A DNA stretch of 64,000 bases from Platanthera guangdongensis (GCA_039583875.1 CM077159.1:105921295-105985294); one strand, 5' to 3'. Counted from the first letter of the stretch, positions 31,689 to 44,916 are shown. Numbers and translations: made by a program. The notes: generated from the sequence alone by a model not told the origin.

Positions 31689-34600
31689 TTAGTCTAAGTT
31701 TATCATACCTAGTTCAATTTTGAACTTATTAAACTTAGCTTCATCTAAGGGCTTAGTGAACATATCAGCTATCTGATTATCTGTTTTAACATATTCAAGT
31801 GCAATATCATTTCTTTCTACATGCTCCCTAAGAAAGTGATATTTATCTCAATATGTTTAGTTCTACTATGAGATACAGGATTATTAGCTATGGAAATAGC
31901 ACTAGTAGAATCACAATAAAGTGGAGTTCTACTTACCTGACATCCATAGTCTTCTAGCTGATGTTGAATCCATAGAAGTTGAGCACAGCAACTTCCTGCA
32001 GCTATATACTCTGACTCAGCTGTGGAGATGGCCACACTGGTTTGCTTCTTACTACTCCAAGAGATAAGTCTTCCACCTAGGAATTGACAGGATCCAGTGT
32101 GCTTTTTCTATCTTCCTTGCATCCTGCAAAGTCTGCATCTGAATAGCCTGTTAGATCAAATCTCCATTCCTAGGGTACCAGAGGCCTAGATAAGGTGTGC
32201 CCTTTAGATATCTCAAGATTCTCTTGACTGCAGTCAAGTGAGACTCTTTGGGGCAGGCTTGATACCTGGCACAAAACACATGTAGCATACATAATGTCAG
32301 GCCTACTTGCAGTCAAGTATAGTAAGGAGCCAACTATCCCTCTATACAAGGTTTCATCTACAGGTTTCCCTGCATCATCCTTGCTTAGAGACATACTTGA
32401 CCCCATAGGAGTCTTCATGGTACTGGAGGAATCCATACCATATTTCCTTATGAGTTCTAGGGAACTTAGACTGACATATGGAAAGACCACTTTCAGTCTG
32501 TTTAACTTGGAGACCCAGGAAAAACTTCAGTTCTCCCATACTACTCATTTCAAATTGACTCTGCATAAGCTTTGCAAACTTTTGCAAAGGCACTACTTTC
32601 AGTAGACCCAAATATAATGTCATCTACATATATTTGGACAAGTATTACTTTGCCTCTAGATTCCCTAAGAATAGAGTCTTATCTATTTTCCCCCTTGTGA
32701 ACTTGTTCTCAATGAGGAAACTAGATAGGGTTTCATACCAAGCTCTAGGAGCTTGCTTTAACCCATACAATGCTTTCCTAAGTCTATAGACATAATGTGG
32801 AAAAGTAGAATCAACAAAACCTGAAGGTTGCTCCACATATACTTCTTCTTTTAAATTACCATTAAGGAATGCTGACTTCACATCCATTTGGTATACTTTG
32901 AATCCTTGGTAGGTTGCATAGGCCAAGAACATCCTTATGGCTTCCAGTCTGGCTACTGGAGCAAAGGTTTGATCAAAATCAATACCTTCTTCTTGCCTAT
33001 ATCCTTTTGCAACCAATCTTGCCTTATTCTTAATGATGACTCCTTGTTCATCTAACTTGTTTCTGTAGATCCACTTTGTTCCTATCACATTGTGATCTTT
33101 AGGCTTAGGAACTAAGTCCCAAACCTTGCACCTCTTGAACTGGTTTAGCTCTTCCTGCATAGCTTCAGTCCACTGTGGATCTTGTATAGCTTCTTCAAAT
33201 TTCTTTGGTTCTATTTGAGACAGAAAACTTGAATATATTGCAGCATTCTGATTTCTGCTCCTGTCTGAACACCTTGTCTTGGATCTCCAATGATCAGCTC
33301 CACTGGATGATCTCTTAGATGCCTGTTGGCTGGAGGCATCCTACTTCTGGTTGTACTTCTTCATCATCTTCATCATGCTGAGTTCCTTGAACTTCTTCAG
33401 CTCCTGGTACATGTAGTTCTCCCCTGGACATAAGCCATCTTCTTCTACTTGCTGTCTTGCAGCAGGTACATCTTCTATGGTTAGCTTGTCCATCTTCTTA
33501 GAAAGACCTGTGGGGCTGCACACACTACTAGACAACTCATTGTTAATAAGAAGTGTCTCATCAAAAACTACATGCACAGACTCCTCTACAACTTGTGTAG
33601 TCAGTTGTAGACTCTATAAGACTTACTATTACTGCTGTACCCAACAAACACTCCCTCTTGGATTTGGCAGCAAACTTAGTTAAGTGAGTCTTCCCATTGT
33701 TAAGTATAAAGCATTTACAACCAAAAATCCTGAAATAGGATAGGTTTGGTTTCCTGCCTTTCACTACTTCATAGGGGTCTTGTTTAACCTTTTAGTTATG
33801 GTAGCTCTATTTATCACATGGCATGCAGTGTTTACTGCTTCAGCCCAGAAATATTCTGGTAGTGAAGAATCACTTAATAGAGTCCTACCAGCTTCTATCA
33901 AGGTTCTATTTTTCCTTTCAGCAATGCCATTTTGCTGAGGTGTTCTTGGTGAAGAGAATTCTTGAAATATCCCATAGTCTTCACATAGTTTTGTCATGCT
34001 TTCAGATTGAAACTCTGTACCATGGTCACTTCTAATTTTGACCACTGTACAGTTCAATTCATTCTGAATTTGCTTAACAAAACTGTGGAAGACACTAGGT
34101 GTTTCAGATTTCTGCTTTAAGAAGAACACCCAGGAAACCTTGAGTAGTCATCAACAACTACAAAGGTGTAGACCTTCCTACCTAAGCTGTGAACTGGCAT
34201 TGGACCAAATAGATCCATATGCAAGAGATATAAACACTCACAGCATCCTTGTTGTCAATGCTTCTAAAGGTGGATTTAGTCTGCTTGCCCTTTTGACAAG
34301 CTGAGCAAATGCCATCTTTGACACATAACTTGAGGACCATTCCTCACTAACTCTTCACTAAAGAGTTTGCCAATAGTCTTGTAATTAAGATGGACAAGTC
34401 TCTTGTGCCATTGACACATTGAGAGACTGTCTCATTCATCTGCTACAAGACAAACTGGAGAACTATTGTTCTCAACCATAATGTCTAAACAATAGACATT
34501 TCTCTTCCTATAACCTGTCAAAATGATCTTTTGATCACTAGACCTCTTGATATGACAACCATTTTTAACAAATGAGATGTCATACCCTACATCACTTAAT

Positions 34601-34850
34601 TGACTTATACTAATGAGGTTATGTTTCAAACCTTAAACATAAGCCACTTGAGTAATGGTAACTAAGTTAGAAGATATGTTACCAAACCCTTTGATGATTC
34701 CTTTTTCTGAACCACCAAAGGTCACCTTGGACCATTCTTGATTGGAATGAAATCCTTCAGTAGTCCCCTAGTTCCAGTCATGTGTCTGGAACATCCACTA
34801 TCCAAGTACCATGTTGGGGTATGGCCACTTGGATTCTCCTGCAAAACAAA
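31689..34850 (-). pseudogene. pol: pol of element C: protease, integrase, reverse transcriptase, RNase H
   Basis: It follows the gag stop in the same frame. Protease WYLDSGCSRHMTG has its DSG at 34802-34794. Integrase is near 34300-33560, with IRSDHGTEF, PQQNGIAERKNRTLIE and FGCKCFILNNGK. Reverse transcriptase is in 33160-32170: [56 protein letters not shown], and a YVDD trace at about 32629. RNase H (STAEAEY-type block near 32030) ends with TKPLDEAKF and a stop at 31691-31689. Several frameshifts (about 33560, 32640, 32480, 32100) disable it. Domain content is complete. Confidence 0.88.
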
Positions 34851-36884
34851 TTACTGAACCTTAGAACCCAATGGTTTCTTGGGTCCTTGGTAACAGTTAG
34901 CTTGCAACTCAACAAGGCTACCTGCTGGCTTTCCACCAGGTATCTTGTTACACTACCTTTGGCACTAACATTGTGCCAACAGTCCAAAGCAAAGTGGCCA
35001 ACTTTGCCACAGCACCAACATTCAAATTTGTTGTACCTTGCTTAGGTACAGACTTGGCTGTCTTAACTACAGCAGTCTTAGTGAATGTTGGGGCTTTGCC
35101 CTTGGACTTGGACTGATTCTGAACAGTCCAAACTGGATTAACAAATCCCAGTCCAGTCTTTCCTTTATGATGAACAAAATCATCAATCAAGGGTAGCACT
35201 GATTTAGGTTTTGAAAAGCTAGCTACTAGCTCTTTCTCCTTCTGAAGATTAATCTCCAGTTTCTTAATTTGATCATTCTTAAATGTAATGGTACCCATCT
35301 GAATCACAGAAATGTGTTTCAGCCTGGCCACTTCATTTAGTTTTGATCATAATTCTTCTCATAATCTATTGCAGCTGTCTTGAGATCAGCAATTTCCTTG
35401 GCCAAATTTTGGCTAGGGTCTTGCTTTTCTTATAGGCTAGCAATAGTACTTGATATTCATCTAGGAGTTGATGAATATCTCCCTCAGACTCAGACATATT
35501 CTCATCACTTGATGAAGAATACTCTGACTCTGAACTTGAACTGGAATCAGAACTTTGAGTTAAGCCTTGTAACTGACTGGGTCCTGGCTGCTCCAGGTTT
35601 TTGGTACTTTCAGTCAAAGCCATCAGTCCTTGGCTTTGACAGTCTTCTTGCTCATAGATAGATTCCATGATCTGCATGAACTCTTCTTCTTCTTCAGCAA
35701 ATAGCCCAATATAGGCTTCAGCATCTGTCTCTGTGTCTGAAGAAGACATATCTGAAAGAGTCTTCTCATTCTTTGCAACAAAGGACTTCTCCTTCTTTCC
35801 TTTGAAGTGTGTTTTCTTCTTGTCACTGGATTCCTTCCTTCTTTCAGGACAGTCTGCAATAACATGGCCCTGTCTATTGCAGCAGTAACAAATTATCTTG
35901 GATCCAGTTGCCTTACTTGTCTTGGTCCTTTTCTTGTCCTTCTTTGAAGGCTTCTTTTCCAGATACTGAACCTCTTTCCCTTTGGAAGATGAAGGTCTAG
36001 ACCTCCACTGTTTTCTTAAGGAACTTCTGAAAATGTCTGGTGAATGCAGCAAAGTCTTCATCACTTTCACTGCTTGTAGATTTTGTACTTTCAGATTCTT
36101 CAGATTCTGATTCAACTACCTCAGGAGGAGGAGTTGATGACTTGGTCCTGCTCTTTCTAGGTACATCTGACTTAAAGGCAACAGTCTTTTCTCTGTATTC
36201 AGTCCTTGTTGACTTTTCTTCTTCTTTTCTTACTGACAATTGCATCTCATAGGATAACAACTTGCCAAAAAGTGTGGGAGGAGAATTTCTCCCAACTTTG
36301 CCATTTCTCTGATGGCACAAATCTTGGTGTCCCAGTCTTTGGTTAGGGACCTTAAGAATTTGTCATTCAACTCATAGTTTGTGAACTCTCTTCCATATGA
36401 CATGAGTTCATTTACAATTCTATAAAATTCTTATAGCATTCAGTGATGCTATCTCCTCTTCCTTGCCTAAAACTCTCATATTCTTGATTAAGCAAGGACT
36501 TCCTATCTTGCCTTACTTCTTCAGAACCTTCCATGTAGACAATGAGGGTATCCCACATTTCTTTTGCAGTTTTACAGTGAATAAGGTTCTGGAAGGTGGC
36601 ATCATCAATGCACTGACTATGATGTTCTGTGCCCTTTTGTCCATAGTTGCTAGGACAATCTCATCCTTGGTCATTTCAGAGAAATCCTTTGGAGTCCTCT
36701 GATTTGCATCCAAAACTGAAATCTTCATAGGCACATATGGCCCTTCTTTGACTGTGATGTATATTCTAGGGTCAGAGGCTTCCATAAACAGCCTAACCCT
36801 CTCTTTCCAGATCCCAAAGATCTCTTTTCTGCATATAGGTAGTTTCATTGAACCCAACTCCTTATGATTCTTTGAAGAACCCAT
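34851..36884 (-). pseudogene. gag: gag of element C with two zinc knuckles
   Basis: ATG 36884 (MGSSKNHKELGSMKLPICRK) lies about 95 bp after the primer site. The capsid-type region runs to about 36300 with a frameshift near 36500. The first CX2CX4HX4C knuckle, CYCCNRQGHVIADC, is at 35890-35849. An acidic, Ser-rich stretch follows (about 35750-35460). A coiled-coil-like region lies near 35450-35230. The second knuckle, CWCCGKVGHFALDC, is at 35020-34979. The stop TAA is at 34853-34851. The second knuckle is the one visible in element A. Its large size and two knuckles fit the SIRE lineage. Confidence 0.85.
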
Positions 36885-36978
36885 GTTCTTGATTTTCTTG
36901 AAACTGTTTCCTGTTTCCTGACTTAACTGAATCTGCCAAACTGGATCTCCTCAGACAGTTAGTCCTGATTTTGAGGAA

Positions 36979-36993
36979 CCTCCTCTGATACCA
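36979..36993 (-). other. Primer-binding site of element C
   Basis: Minus-strand TGGTATCAGAGGAGG, two bases after the 5' LTR end; initiator tRNA-Met type. Confidence 0.88.
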
Positions 36994-36995
36994 CT

Positions 36996-38973
36996 TGAAA
37001 GATATGGTACCTAAACACCTAGAGGGGGGGGGGGTGAATAGGTGACCTAAACCTTTTTAACTTTTGTTTGACAGCACAACAGTTTATCACAGATTATTAC
37101 AGTTAACAGCAATTTCAGAAATCACACAGAAAAGCCACAACACAGCACAGCACAGCAGACACACTAATTTATATGGTTCCCCAATCTTTGGGTACATCCA
37201 CTTTCCCCCTTCGCCTATCTAGCAGTGTACTAGATTCGGCCAAAACTTCTCCACTAGCTCAGAACCCAACAAGGTTCCTACCTCAGGCCCAAAGCCTTAC
37301 ACTCAGCCAAAAGGCCTACACTCAGCCACCCAGGCCTACACTCAGCCAATCAAAGGCCTACACTCAGAGTTCTTCAACTCCTACACTCAGGCACCAAGCC
37401 CTACCCTCAGCCTTTATAAAATAGGCTTACAATCACTCAGATCCAATGGATCTTACAAGTTATAATAGAAATTACAAATTCTAACTCTACAACTCAGAAG
37501 GAATGAGAGGAGTTGAGAGTTTCTTGGAGAGTTCTTGGAAGAACTCAGCTTGATCCAAATGACTTAGCTTTCTTCAAAGCTTCTTGAGTAGAACTGAATT
37601 AGTTGAATCTTCTGCAGTTGATCCTTGATCTCTGCTTCTTGAAATCCAGATGACTCTGAATTCTTCTTCTCAGCCTTAGTTCCAAAGACTGAATCCTTGG
37701 TTGGAGCTCTCTCTCTCCAACTACTTAGATCTGCAGTTGGACTGCCTGATCTTCTTGTGTTGATCTTCTGTGTATCACTTCTTGATTTAGTCTGATCAAC
37801 TACTTCAATCACACCATGTAATGTTTGGAACTTCTTAATTATTATCTCCACACCTTTTCTGTAGACTGTGGGTGCCTATTTATAGGCTTCCTTCATGGTA
37901 ACCGGCTGATCGGTTTTATAACAGTCTTTTGACTTTGCTGACAGTTGCTGTAGACCGGCTGGATTGGCAGCTGTCATGTCAACCAGTCATTCTTGAAATT
38001 CTCTAACTGTCAGTAGTGTCGAGACTTTCTGTTCTTAAGTGTCAACACTTATAGACCAAGTGTCGACACATGTTGTGTAAGTGTCGACACAAGTCTACAA
38101 GGTGTCGACACATTCCCTTGTATGTCTCGACACAGTTTCTTCTGTATGTGTCGACACTGAAATGAGTGTCGACACAAGCACTTGTACTTCATTCTTTCTG
38201 TATTCTTCTAAGTGTCGACACATCTCCTTGTGTCGACACATCTTCATGTGTAGAAACTGTCAAGTGTCGACACTGCTTCTTGGTGTCGACACAAGTCTTC
38301 ATTCTTGATTCTTCAGCTGAGTGTCATTCCATTAGTGTCGACACTTATACTTAGAAAATTTTACAAGTTTTCTGTTCTTTGCTAAGTGTCGACACAGCTC
38401 CTTGTGTCGACACTATCTTCAAGTGTTGAGTCTTCTGGTTATGTGTCGACACATTGTGCTGAGTGTCGACACATTCTTTAAGTGTTGACTCTTTTGATTG
38501 AGTGTCGACACATTGTGTTGAGTGTCGACACTTGTACTTAGTCTCTGCAGAATTATGCTGAGTGTCGACACAACTCCAAGTGTCGACACTGTCTGGTGTT
38601 GACTCAGCTCTTCAAGATGTCGACACTTCTGCTAAGTGTCGACACAGCTTTTCTGCATCCTTCTACACTGAGTGTCGACACAGCTCCAAGTGTCGACACT
38701 TTTCTGACTGGTGTCGACACTTCTTCCCAGGTGTCGACACAATGACTCCAAGTGTCGACACTGCATGTCTAGGTGTCGACACAAGCTTTCTCAAGTGTCG
38801 ACACTTTGCCTCTGGGTGTCGACACATGGACTTAGAAATTTTCAGCTTCAGTCCAGTGTATGTCTAACCTGTGCACAATTAACTCAAACAAACATCAAAT
38901 ACATTCTGAGGTATATCATTGAGTTAGGTGAGGCTTCTTCAAATCAGGTACATTTGACCAATGTACCCCAACA
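36996..38973 (-). repeat. 5' LTR of element C (1978 bp)
   Basis: Same order of parts as the 3' LTR: array (38825-38039), TATA box (37884-37877), hairpin chain (37453-37262), U5 block. It differs by scattered single-base changes and small indels. One array copy reads GTGTCAACAC (38039) where the other LTR has GTGTCGACAC (27179). Confidence 0.95.
38039..38825. repeat. GTGTCGACAC palindrome array in the C 5' LTR
   Basis: Counterpart of 27179-27961 with nearly the same copies and spacers; one copy has lost its CpG. Confidence 0.97.
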
Positions 38974-38978
38974 GACAT
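38974..38978. repeat. Target-site duplication GACAT, right copy (element C)
   Basis: Matches 26136-26140. Confidence 0.92.
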
Positions 38979-39650
38979 GGACTCCTCAACCATTCGATCA
39001 GATTTTTAGGTAGATTGCAACTGTTGCGCACAACATAGCAGAACTTTATGTATAAAGAATCAAACTCCCTGGTCTTGGAATCAAGGAATGGGTCTATACG
39101 GAAAGGATCAAGACCTTACAACTGTCACTAGATCGTCGTAGGAAATCAGGTTTCTCTAACACCTGATATACTTATCTGAAATTTTTGGTTTTGTCAATGG
39201 TGAAGATGACATAGAAATGTCTGTAGTGAATTTGATGAAATAATAGATAGAATGGGTCATAACCAAGGAAACCCTAACCACCTCTTGAAAAAGAAAACTT
39301 TTATTGAATACAAATTCTTAGCTGATATTGTGGAAAAGTGCTGTTAGGAAAACACTCAGCACATGACTATATAACCAGGAAATAGTTTCACTTGATGAGT
39401 GCTTTGGTTAATCAGAAATTCTGAACTGGGGAACAGTTTTATTTGACTCAATTAAGAAGAAGATTAATAAGAAGGATGTCAGTATGGCAGAATTCGGCAT
39501 TTTCCTCAAAACTAAATGTCCAAAAGTTTGATTTCTCAAAGTGTACACATCAATGCATCAAGAGGCTTACTTCTGCATTTTTGAAAGATGGGACAAAGTG
39601 ATTCAAAAGCCAATAGGGATGAATCCTCTAGGAAAGCTTCTGAGAGCACA
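38979..39650 (+). pseudogene. Rest of the third-ORF remnant of element B
   Basis: Continues the 26082 remnant after removal of element C. Stops are frequent in all frames. A stretch reading LVNQKFLNWGTVLFDSIKKK and KKDVSMAEFGIF near 39395-39505 resembles in pattern the MNNQGKFLSEVVGKVILCK and HDRVSASMFEVM region of the element C third ORF. The assignment rests on position plus this weak match. Element D begins at 39651. Confidence 0.4.
39646..39650. repeat. Presumed target-site duplication of element D (GCACA), left copy
   Basis: The five bases before the TGTAAGACC LTR terminus. The right copy would lie beyond element E, outside the window, so this is unconfirmed. Confidence 0.4.
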
Positions 39651-42600
39651 TGTAAGACCCCCTTTTTCTTCTTTTTTTGTAACACTGGGGTCTTAGCGCA
39701 GAACTGCCGCTTTGCGGTGACACCTTCAAGCCCGGGAAGGTCATCACTACAAAATGTCGATCCTGTCGGCCAAATCGATCTCAATTGTAGCATTATCAAA
39801 TAAAGGCAAGTCCACATAAGTCACATAAATAAGTAAATAATCTCCACGATGGGTGTGTCCACAGATATAATGAAAATAATAAAATCTTGGGCACAAGCCC
39901 AGTACATCAAATCCTCACTACAATCTCTCATCGCGGCAGCAAAACTAAAATCACTAGTAGCGAACAGGACTCACAGTCCCTGCCATCTGAACTCTGGTAC
40001 TAGACTGCCCCATCTCCAAGCGTGTCGACCTCCGGGGCTGCTCCTCCATGCTGGGCTCCACGGTCCCCTAAAATTATGTGGTTCAAAAACCATTAGTCTA
40101 AAAGACTAAGCCCTATCATCCCCCGCCCTTTCCCATGGCTCCTAGGCACCGAGCGGGGAGGAGGAAAGGAGAGGACATGAAGGTGAAGAATAACAAATAA
40201 GCAAATGACAGAGAAACTAAACTAGCAGCTCTATAGTATACAAGATAAAATGAAGGTAAAATGATTGAACAAGAAAAATAACCTTAACTTATATGAAATA
40301 GCATAAGCCAAGGGATCTTTTGTAGGGCTCCTATCATATAAAAATTCACATACCAATTTAAACGATAGGGTGTCGGTTTTCTAGCAATTCTATATTTGTA
40401 TTTTCTGAAATAAACCCTAACTTATAAGCACGCTCGTACGAGCTTATATACCAAGGGGTTGTTCTGCAGGGCCTAATGTATAAGCGTCCCATACTAGTTA
40501 TGCAAAAGGCGTCGGGTTATATGCAATGATTATGCCATGAAATACAATTATGTCATGGTGTGAACATGCAAGTGCAACTCACCCACTCGACTCTGTGTAC
40601 ACAGACCTTTAGTTCCCCCATTCTGGAGCCGAACCTCCCAGGATACCTCCGTAGTGGCAAATGGAAGCGGTGGGTTGGGCCTCGCCAACCTCTAAACCGG
40701 TAATTACACTACCAGTCAGACCTATCATATGCCTTAATGTTGGTGCACTAAGCAGAGCTCCTGCATACTCTTGCCGGCTAGCGCACCGGACTTTATTTGG
40801 CCAAGTGCTAAACCACACTTGCCTAGTCAACGTATTGGCGACGGTGCATCTACTCTCCAATACTGAAGACCCACCACCATATACTTGATGCACATGCGAC
40901 CTTGAAGTATAACCACCGAGCCAAAGCTCCCCGGACCATCCCGTTCGTTTCAAACAACAACCGAGCCAAAGCTCATCGGGCCAACCTGCCCATCACCAAA
41001 TCCACCGAGCCTACTGCCCGAGTGACCCAACCTAACATTCTGTGACATTGAGGTGAGTGAGAGTGAACCCCTAGTTACACTAATTACTCTTGCAATTTAG
41101 TTTTACCTACAACTTAGGTTAGCCCAGGACTGCCCAAGGTATATCCCGTGAAGGGCTCTTGAAGGCACTAGGAACTTTGATGGATTATGCCCAAAGCACC
41201 CTTTCGCAATGCACTTACTATTGTTAGTTGCTATCAAATTTTCCAACCCTTACGTGTTGTACTGGATCTAACCCTAGAGTATTTGACATTTCCTCCCCAT
41301 AGGAAGACGATCTTTCATCGATCCCGCGCACCACCTAACACTAGCCAATCCACACTCTACCCATCCTATCTTCCAATGATGAACTCATTTTTATTTATCC
41401 AAACCAGCAACCTCTAACCCCCCAACTCATGTGTCCAAAATCACATTCCAACAAAATCTCTGCAGTTTTACTAAATGCAGACCAAGTTAAGCTATATGAC
41501 ATATAAGATGGGCGGTACACAAAATAATCCCCCAGTACCCCTATAATAATTATTGGAGAGTTGTCATGACCTTTTTAGCCTAAATCCAGAATTTCATAAT
41601 TTTCCAATTAATCTGGTATTTTATTTAATTATTCTAGTCATCCAAAAATCCCAAGTTTGAACATGAAGTACCAATTTCAGACAAGCAAATATTCCACCAA
41701 ATTTATGATAAATACAATATGAATTTTTAACTCAAAATCCAAAGTCTCCCAATTTTGCAGTAAGGTTTAAGCCCCTAATTTTAATTTTAAATATAACCCA
41801 TAATAAATCATTTTAAGAGATAAGTACAGAAAAATACTTCCAAAACTTCAGAGAAAATTCAAGAATGATTGTAAGGCATATAAATGCTCTAGGTCAAGTT
41901 TCATAATTTATTAGCAAGTAATGAGCTCTAAGCAAATTATTGAATAATTTTCCAAGTTAATGAGCTTGTGAAGTATGTACTACAAATATGTTTTTAAAAA
42001 TTCTAATAAAATTCCTACATAAGAAACAATGTCTAAAACTTCCTCTGCCAAATTTCCATTGGCTTCCAATGGGCAGTGGGATCATAATGTCCAAATAAAT
42101 AATTACGGCTAACTATTGCATTTATAAAGGAAGTACTAAAATTAATGTCCCAAAATTCTCAATTAAATTAGCAGAAGTTCAATCTATCCTTATGACTACA
42201 CTACCCAAATCTCATTATTATTCAAGGAGTTTTACTAACTTATTCTAGCACTACAATGTTTGTGCCCTAAACTAGGATTAGGGTTTTGTGTGGACTACCC
42301 TTTCCCAAATCCCCTAATATTTTTACCAGAGGGCTTTAGCTACCATAGCACCCTCTCTACCAAATTTCAAGTTCATTCAAGGTCTTTTGACCTCACGCCC
42401 TTTACAAGGCACAAAAGTCCTTCCTTAGGGTTTGGTCTTAGACCTTAGGGCAAAACTATTCCAATCTACCCTATCTTGCATGGGAAGGTGCTAATAGTCA
42501 TGCCAAGTCAGTGGCCCCAATATCAACCTCTGTTGAGGTGATTTGGTCACTCAAAAACCAAAGTGCACTTTTTGACCAAAATACCTTTTTAAAGGCAATG

Positions 42601-44916
42601 CTAGGATTTGCATGATTTCAATTCAAACTACCTCCAAATGAGATGAATTTTTAACCAAAGCTTTATAATGAGCCCAAGCACCACTCACCAAAATTGGGGT
42701 GAGTTTGGGGGTCATTTAGTCCCTCAATTAATTTACCATAGAGAAATTAAATAATTTCAAAACTATAGAAACATTGTGCCCAAAAATTCTCATTTTTGGG
42801 CAAGACCTAGATATGGACTAGGGTGACTCCCTTTCCAAATTACAAGTCATTTGGACCAGAGATGAAGTGTGGGAACCCACTTTAATTTCTTCCTAGCCCT
42901 AGGTATAGACCCCACCAAAATGAGTGCCCTGGTCAAACCAGGCACTCAAATTGGTTCAAATGAATTTTGCAGTAAAATAGACTCTTCAGGCTACAATTTG
43001 TAAGTTAACCACATTCTGTGAATTAGCATCTAAGTAGTTTTAAAAATTAAAAATATTAATTAGGAAAAGTGTGACAGAAATATTTAAATATATAATATAA
43101 ACTTATAGTTTTATTTCTAATCTGAACGAATCTTGACGCACTAATGAAGGGCATCTCGTCATCGTCCCCACGCGTAAACGGCCTGGATTTGATTTTCTTG
43201 GAGCATCTTCCACACATTGCCGCCGGCCATCCGGCCACCTCCCTGGCCGGCCACCGCCACCACCACCTTCGTCGAGGTGGTGGCTATCGCCAGGCGGCGG
43301 CACAGCCGCCGGAAGGGCCTTTTTCGGCGATCCCGATTGAGGAAATTTCTCGAAAAACCAGTAAATTGAAGGCTTAGAGCGGGCTCAATTGAGCTCGATC
43401 TTCATTTTAACTGAAACCTAAGATCTAACCACAGAGAGAGGAGAGGAGGAGGAACTTGTTTGAGGTCTGGAGACAGGTCGATCGCCGGGAAGCCATTGGT
43501 GGAGGAGATGTCATCGACGCTCTACAACAGCACTACGAAGTTGGTCGTCTCCTTCAGGCAAGATGTGGAACCGAAAGCCTGGATCCAGGGAAGCTTTTAA
43601 GACAATAAGAAGAGGGAGGGGAGGGGTCTAGCTGGTGGTGGCCATTAATGGGCTTTTAAGGTGGCTCTCGGCCACGGTGTGGGGGGGGGTGAATCTGTGC
43701 TCAATCCAGTGGGGAAATGGCTGGAAATTACTCCCCTTCCCCAGAGGAGTTGAATCCAGTCGTTTAGAGGTGGAGGGAAGGGTCAATGCTTCAATGGCCA
43801 TTAATGACCATTGAACGCACATTTCGTCCATGGCATGGTGGCACTGTTCCGGCCATGAACAACCTCCAATCTGGCCCCCTGGTCTTCCTAAAGTGAGTGT
43901 GGAGCTGGATCAGCCAATGGGGTATGGCCTTTGGCCTCCTTGGCCATGAATGGCACCCTTTCACCTTTCTCTCTCTCCTCCATTAAAGTGAGGTTGAGGT
44001 TTTCTCTCTCCTAGTCATCTAGGTTGACCATGCTGACCACTCCAGCCTATTGGCAGCCCACTAACTCATAATTTTCATGATAATAAGGCTAGCCCAATTA
44101 GAAATAGGGCTTGGGCTTGGGTTAGCCCATTTAAGCTAAGTTTGACCTAATCTTGACTAGGGTTGACCTATGTCAAATTGACCTTTTATCTTACCATCAT
44201 TGGATCCTTGGTGACCTATTGGGCTCCCATAGGGTCTAGGTAGGGATGGGTAGGGTTGACTTGACACTTTGGAGGTCACCTGCCCTTAGGTAGGGTACTT
44301 GCCCAAATTAAAGTTAGGGTTGACTTTGGTCAACCCAAACTCTTGGTTGACCCCAATTGGTCTTTGGTGGTCCATTGGCTTCCTCTAAGGTCTAGGAAGG
44401 GTTGTATAGGGTTTACTTTGAACCCTGAAGGTCACTTGCCCCTTAGTTAGGGCACTTTGACCACTTTAGTGCTAGGGTTGACTTGGGTCAACTCAGGCTC
44501 TAGAGTTTATCCCAATGGATATTTGGTGACCCATTTGCCGTACTTTAGGTCTAGGAAAACCTTGGTAGGGTTGGTTGGGCTTATTAGGGGCACATTGCCC
44601 TTAGTTAGGGCACCTTGCCAAATTTAGGCCTAGGATGGTCCTAGGTCAACTTGGCCACCTTGGGTTGACTCCAATGGATCCTTAGGGCTCTAATGGACCT
44701 TACAATGAGTTGGTGAGACCATGGTGGGGTCTTAGAGTCATTGTAAAGCCTCATGATCATCTTAAACCAGGGTTCATAAATCTACTATTTGCAGACCATA
44801 GTGGTCTCACCTACATTCCTAGGTTCACTAGGCCTTCTTGGGCTTCCTAGGGTTTTGTCATGACCTAGTCATGACAAAGTCACTCTTAGGGGTATAGTTG
44901 TTTGAGGGATGTTATA
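39651..44916 (-). repeat. 3' LTR of element D (5266 bp)
   Basis: In plus coordinates it runs from TGTAAGACCCCC to GTTTGAGGGATGTTATA. The terminal TATA is a decayed TACA, judged from the start of element E (TGTAACATCCC). No genes. It contains a degraded twin-hairpin region (about 40330-40510), a long AT-rich middle, a GC-rich part (43130-43370) that gives spurious ORFs, and 157-bp tandem repeats (44150-44720). Confidence 0.92.
44150..44720. repeat. 157-bp tandem repeats in the D 3' LTR, rich in TTGACC/GGTCAA
   Basis: Marker positions of TTGGTG/TTAGGG at 44208, 44364, 44523 and 44682 give a period of 156-159 bp. Each unit has GGGTTGAC...GGTCAAC, TTGGTGACCCATTGG, AGGTCTAGGAAGG and CCCTTAGTTAGGGCAC. 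Counterparts lie in the right LTR (about 54300-54880) and, inverted, in element E (about 55090-55700). Confidence 0.8.

Larger units (their letters stand above)
26141..38973 (-). mobile_element. Element C: full-length SIRE-like copia retrotransposon with third ORF (12.8 kb)
   Basis: Two LTRs of about 1.97 kb (26141-28105 and 36996-38973), target duplication GACAT, primer site, gag, pol, third ORF and purine tract are all present on the minus strand. Gag and pol are in one frame separated by TAA (34853-34851). About 510 bp with an array and TATA box separate pol from the third ORF. Coding regions carry several frameshifts but are far better kept than in element B, which it interrupts. Confidence 0.95.
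19034..39650 (+). mobile_element. Element B: decayed SIRE-like copia retrotransposon, split by element C and cut by element D
   Basis: It starts with a 1.4-kb LTR and a tRNA-Met-type primer site. Gag, protease, integrase, reverse transcriptase, RNase H and a third-ORF remnant follow in order, all broken by many stops and frameshifts. Element C is inserted at 26140/38974 (target duplication GACAT), so the third ORF is in two pieces. Element D cuts it at 39650, and its 3' LTR is not in the window. It is the oldest of the three SIRE-like copies judged by coding decay. Confidence 0.85.

Noticed and set aside
36979..36996. tRNA gene fragments at primer-binding sites
   Set aside because: Only 12-18 bases complementary to tRNA 3' ends next to LTRs; no cloverleaf or promoter boxes.
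43103..43377. Conserved short ORFs in the GC-rich part of the D LTRs (also 53270-53532)
   Set aside because: They are present because the LTRs are duplicated. Overlapping ORFs occur on both strands, and E does not keep the frame.
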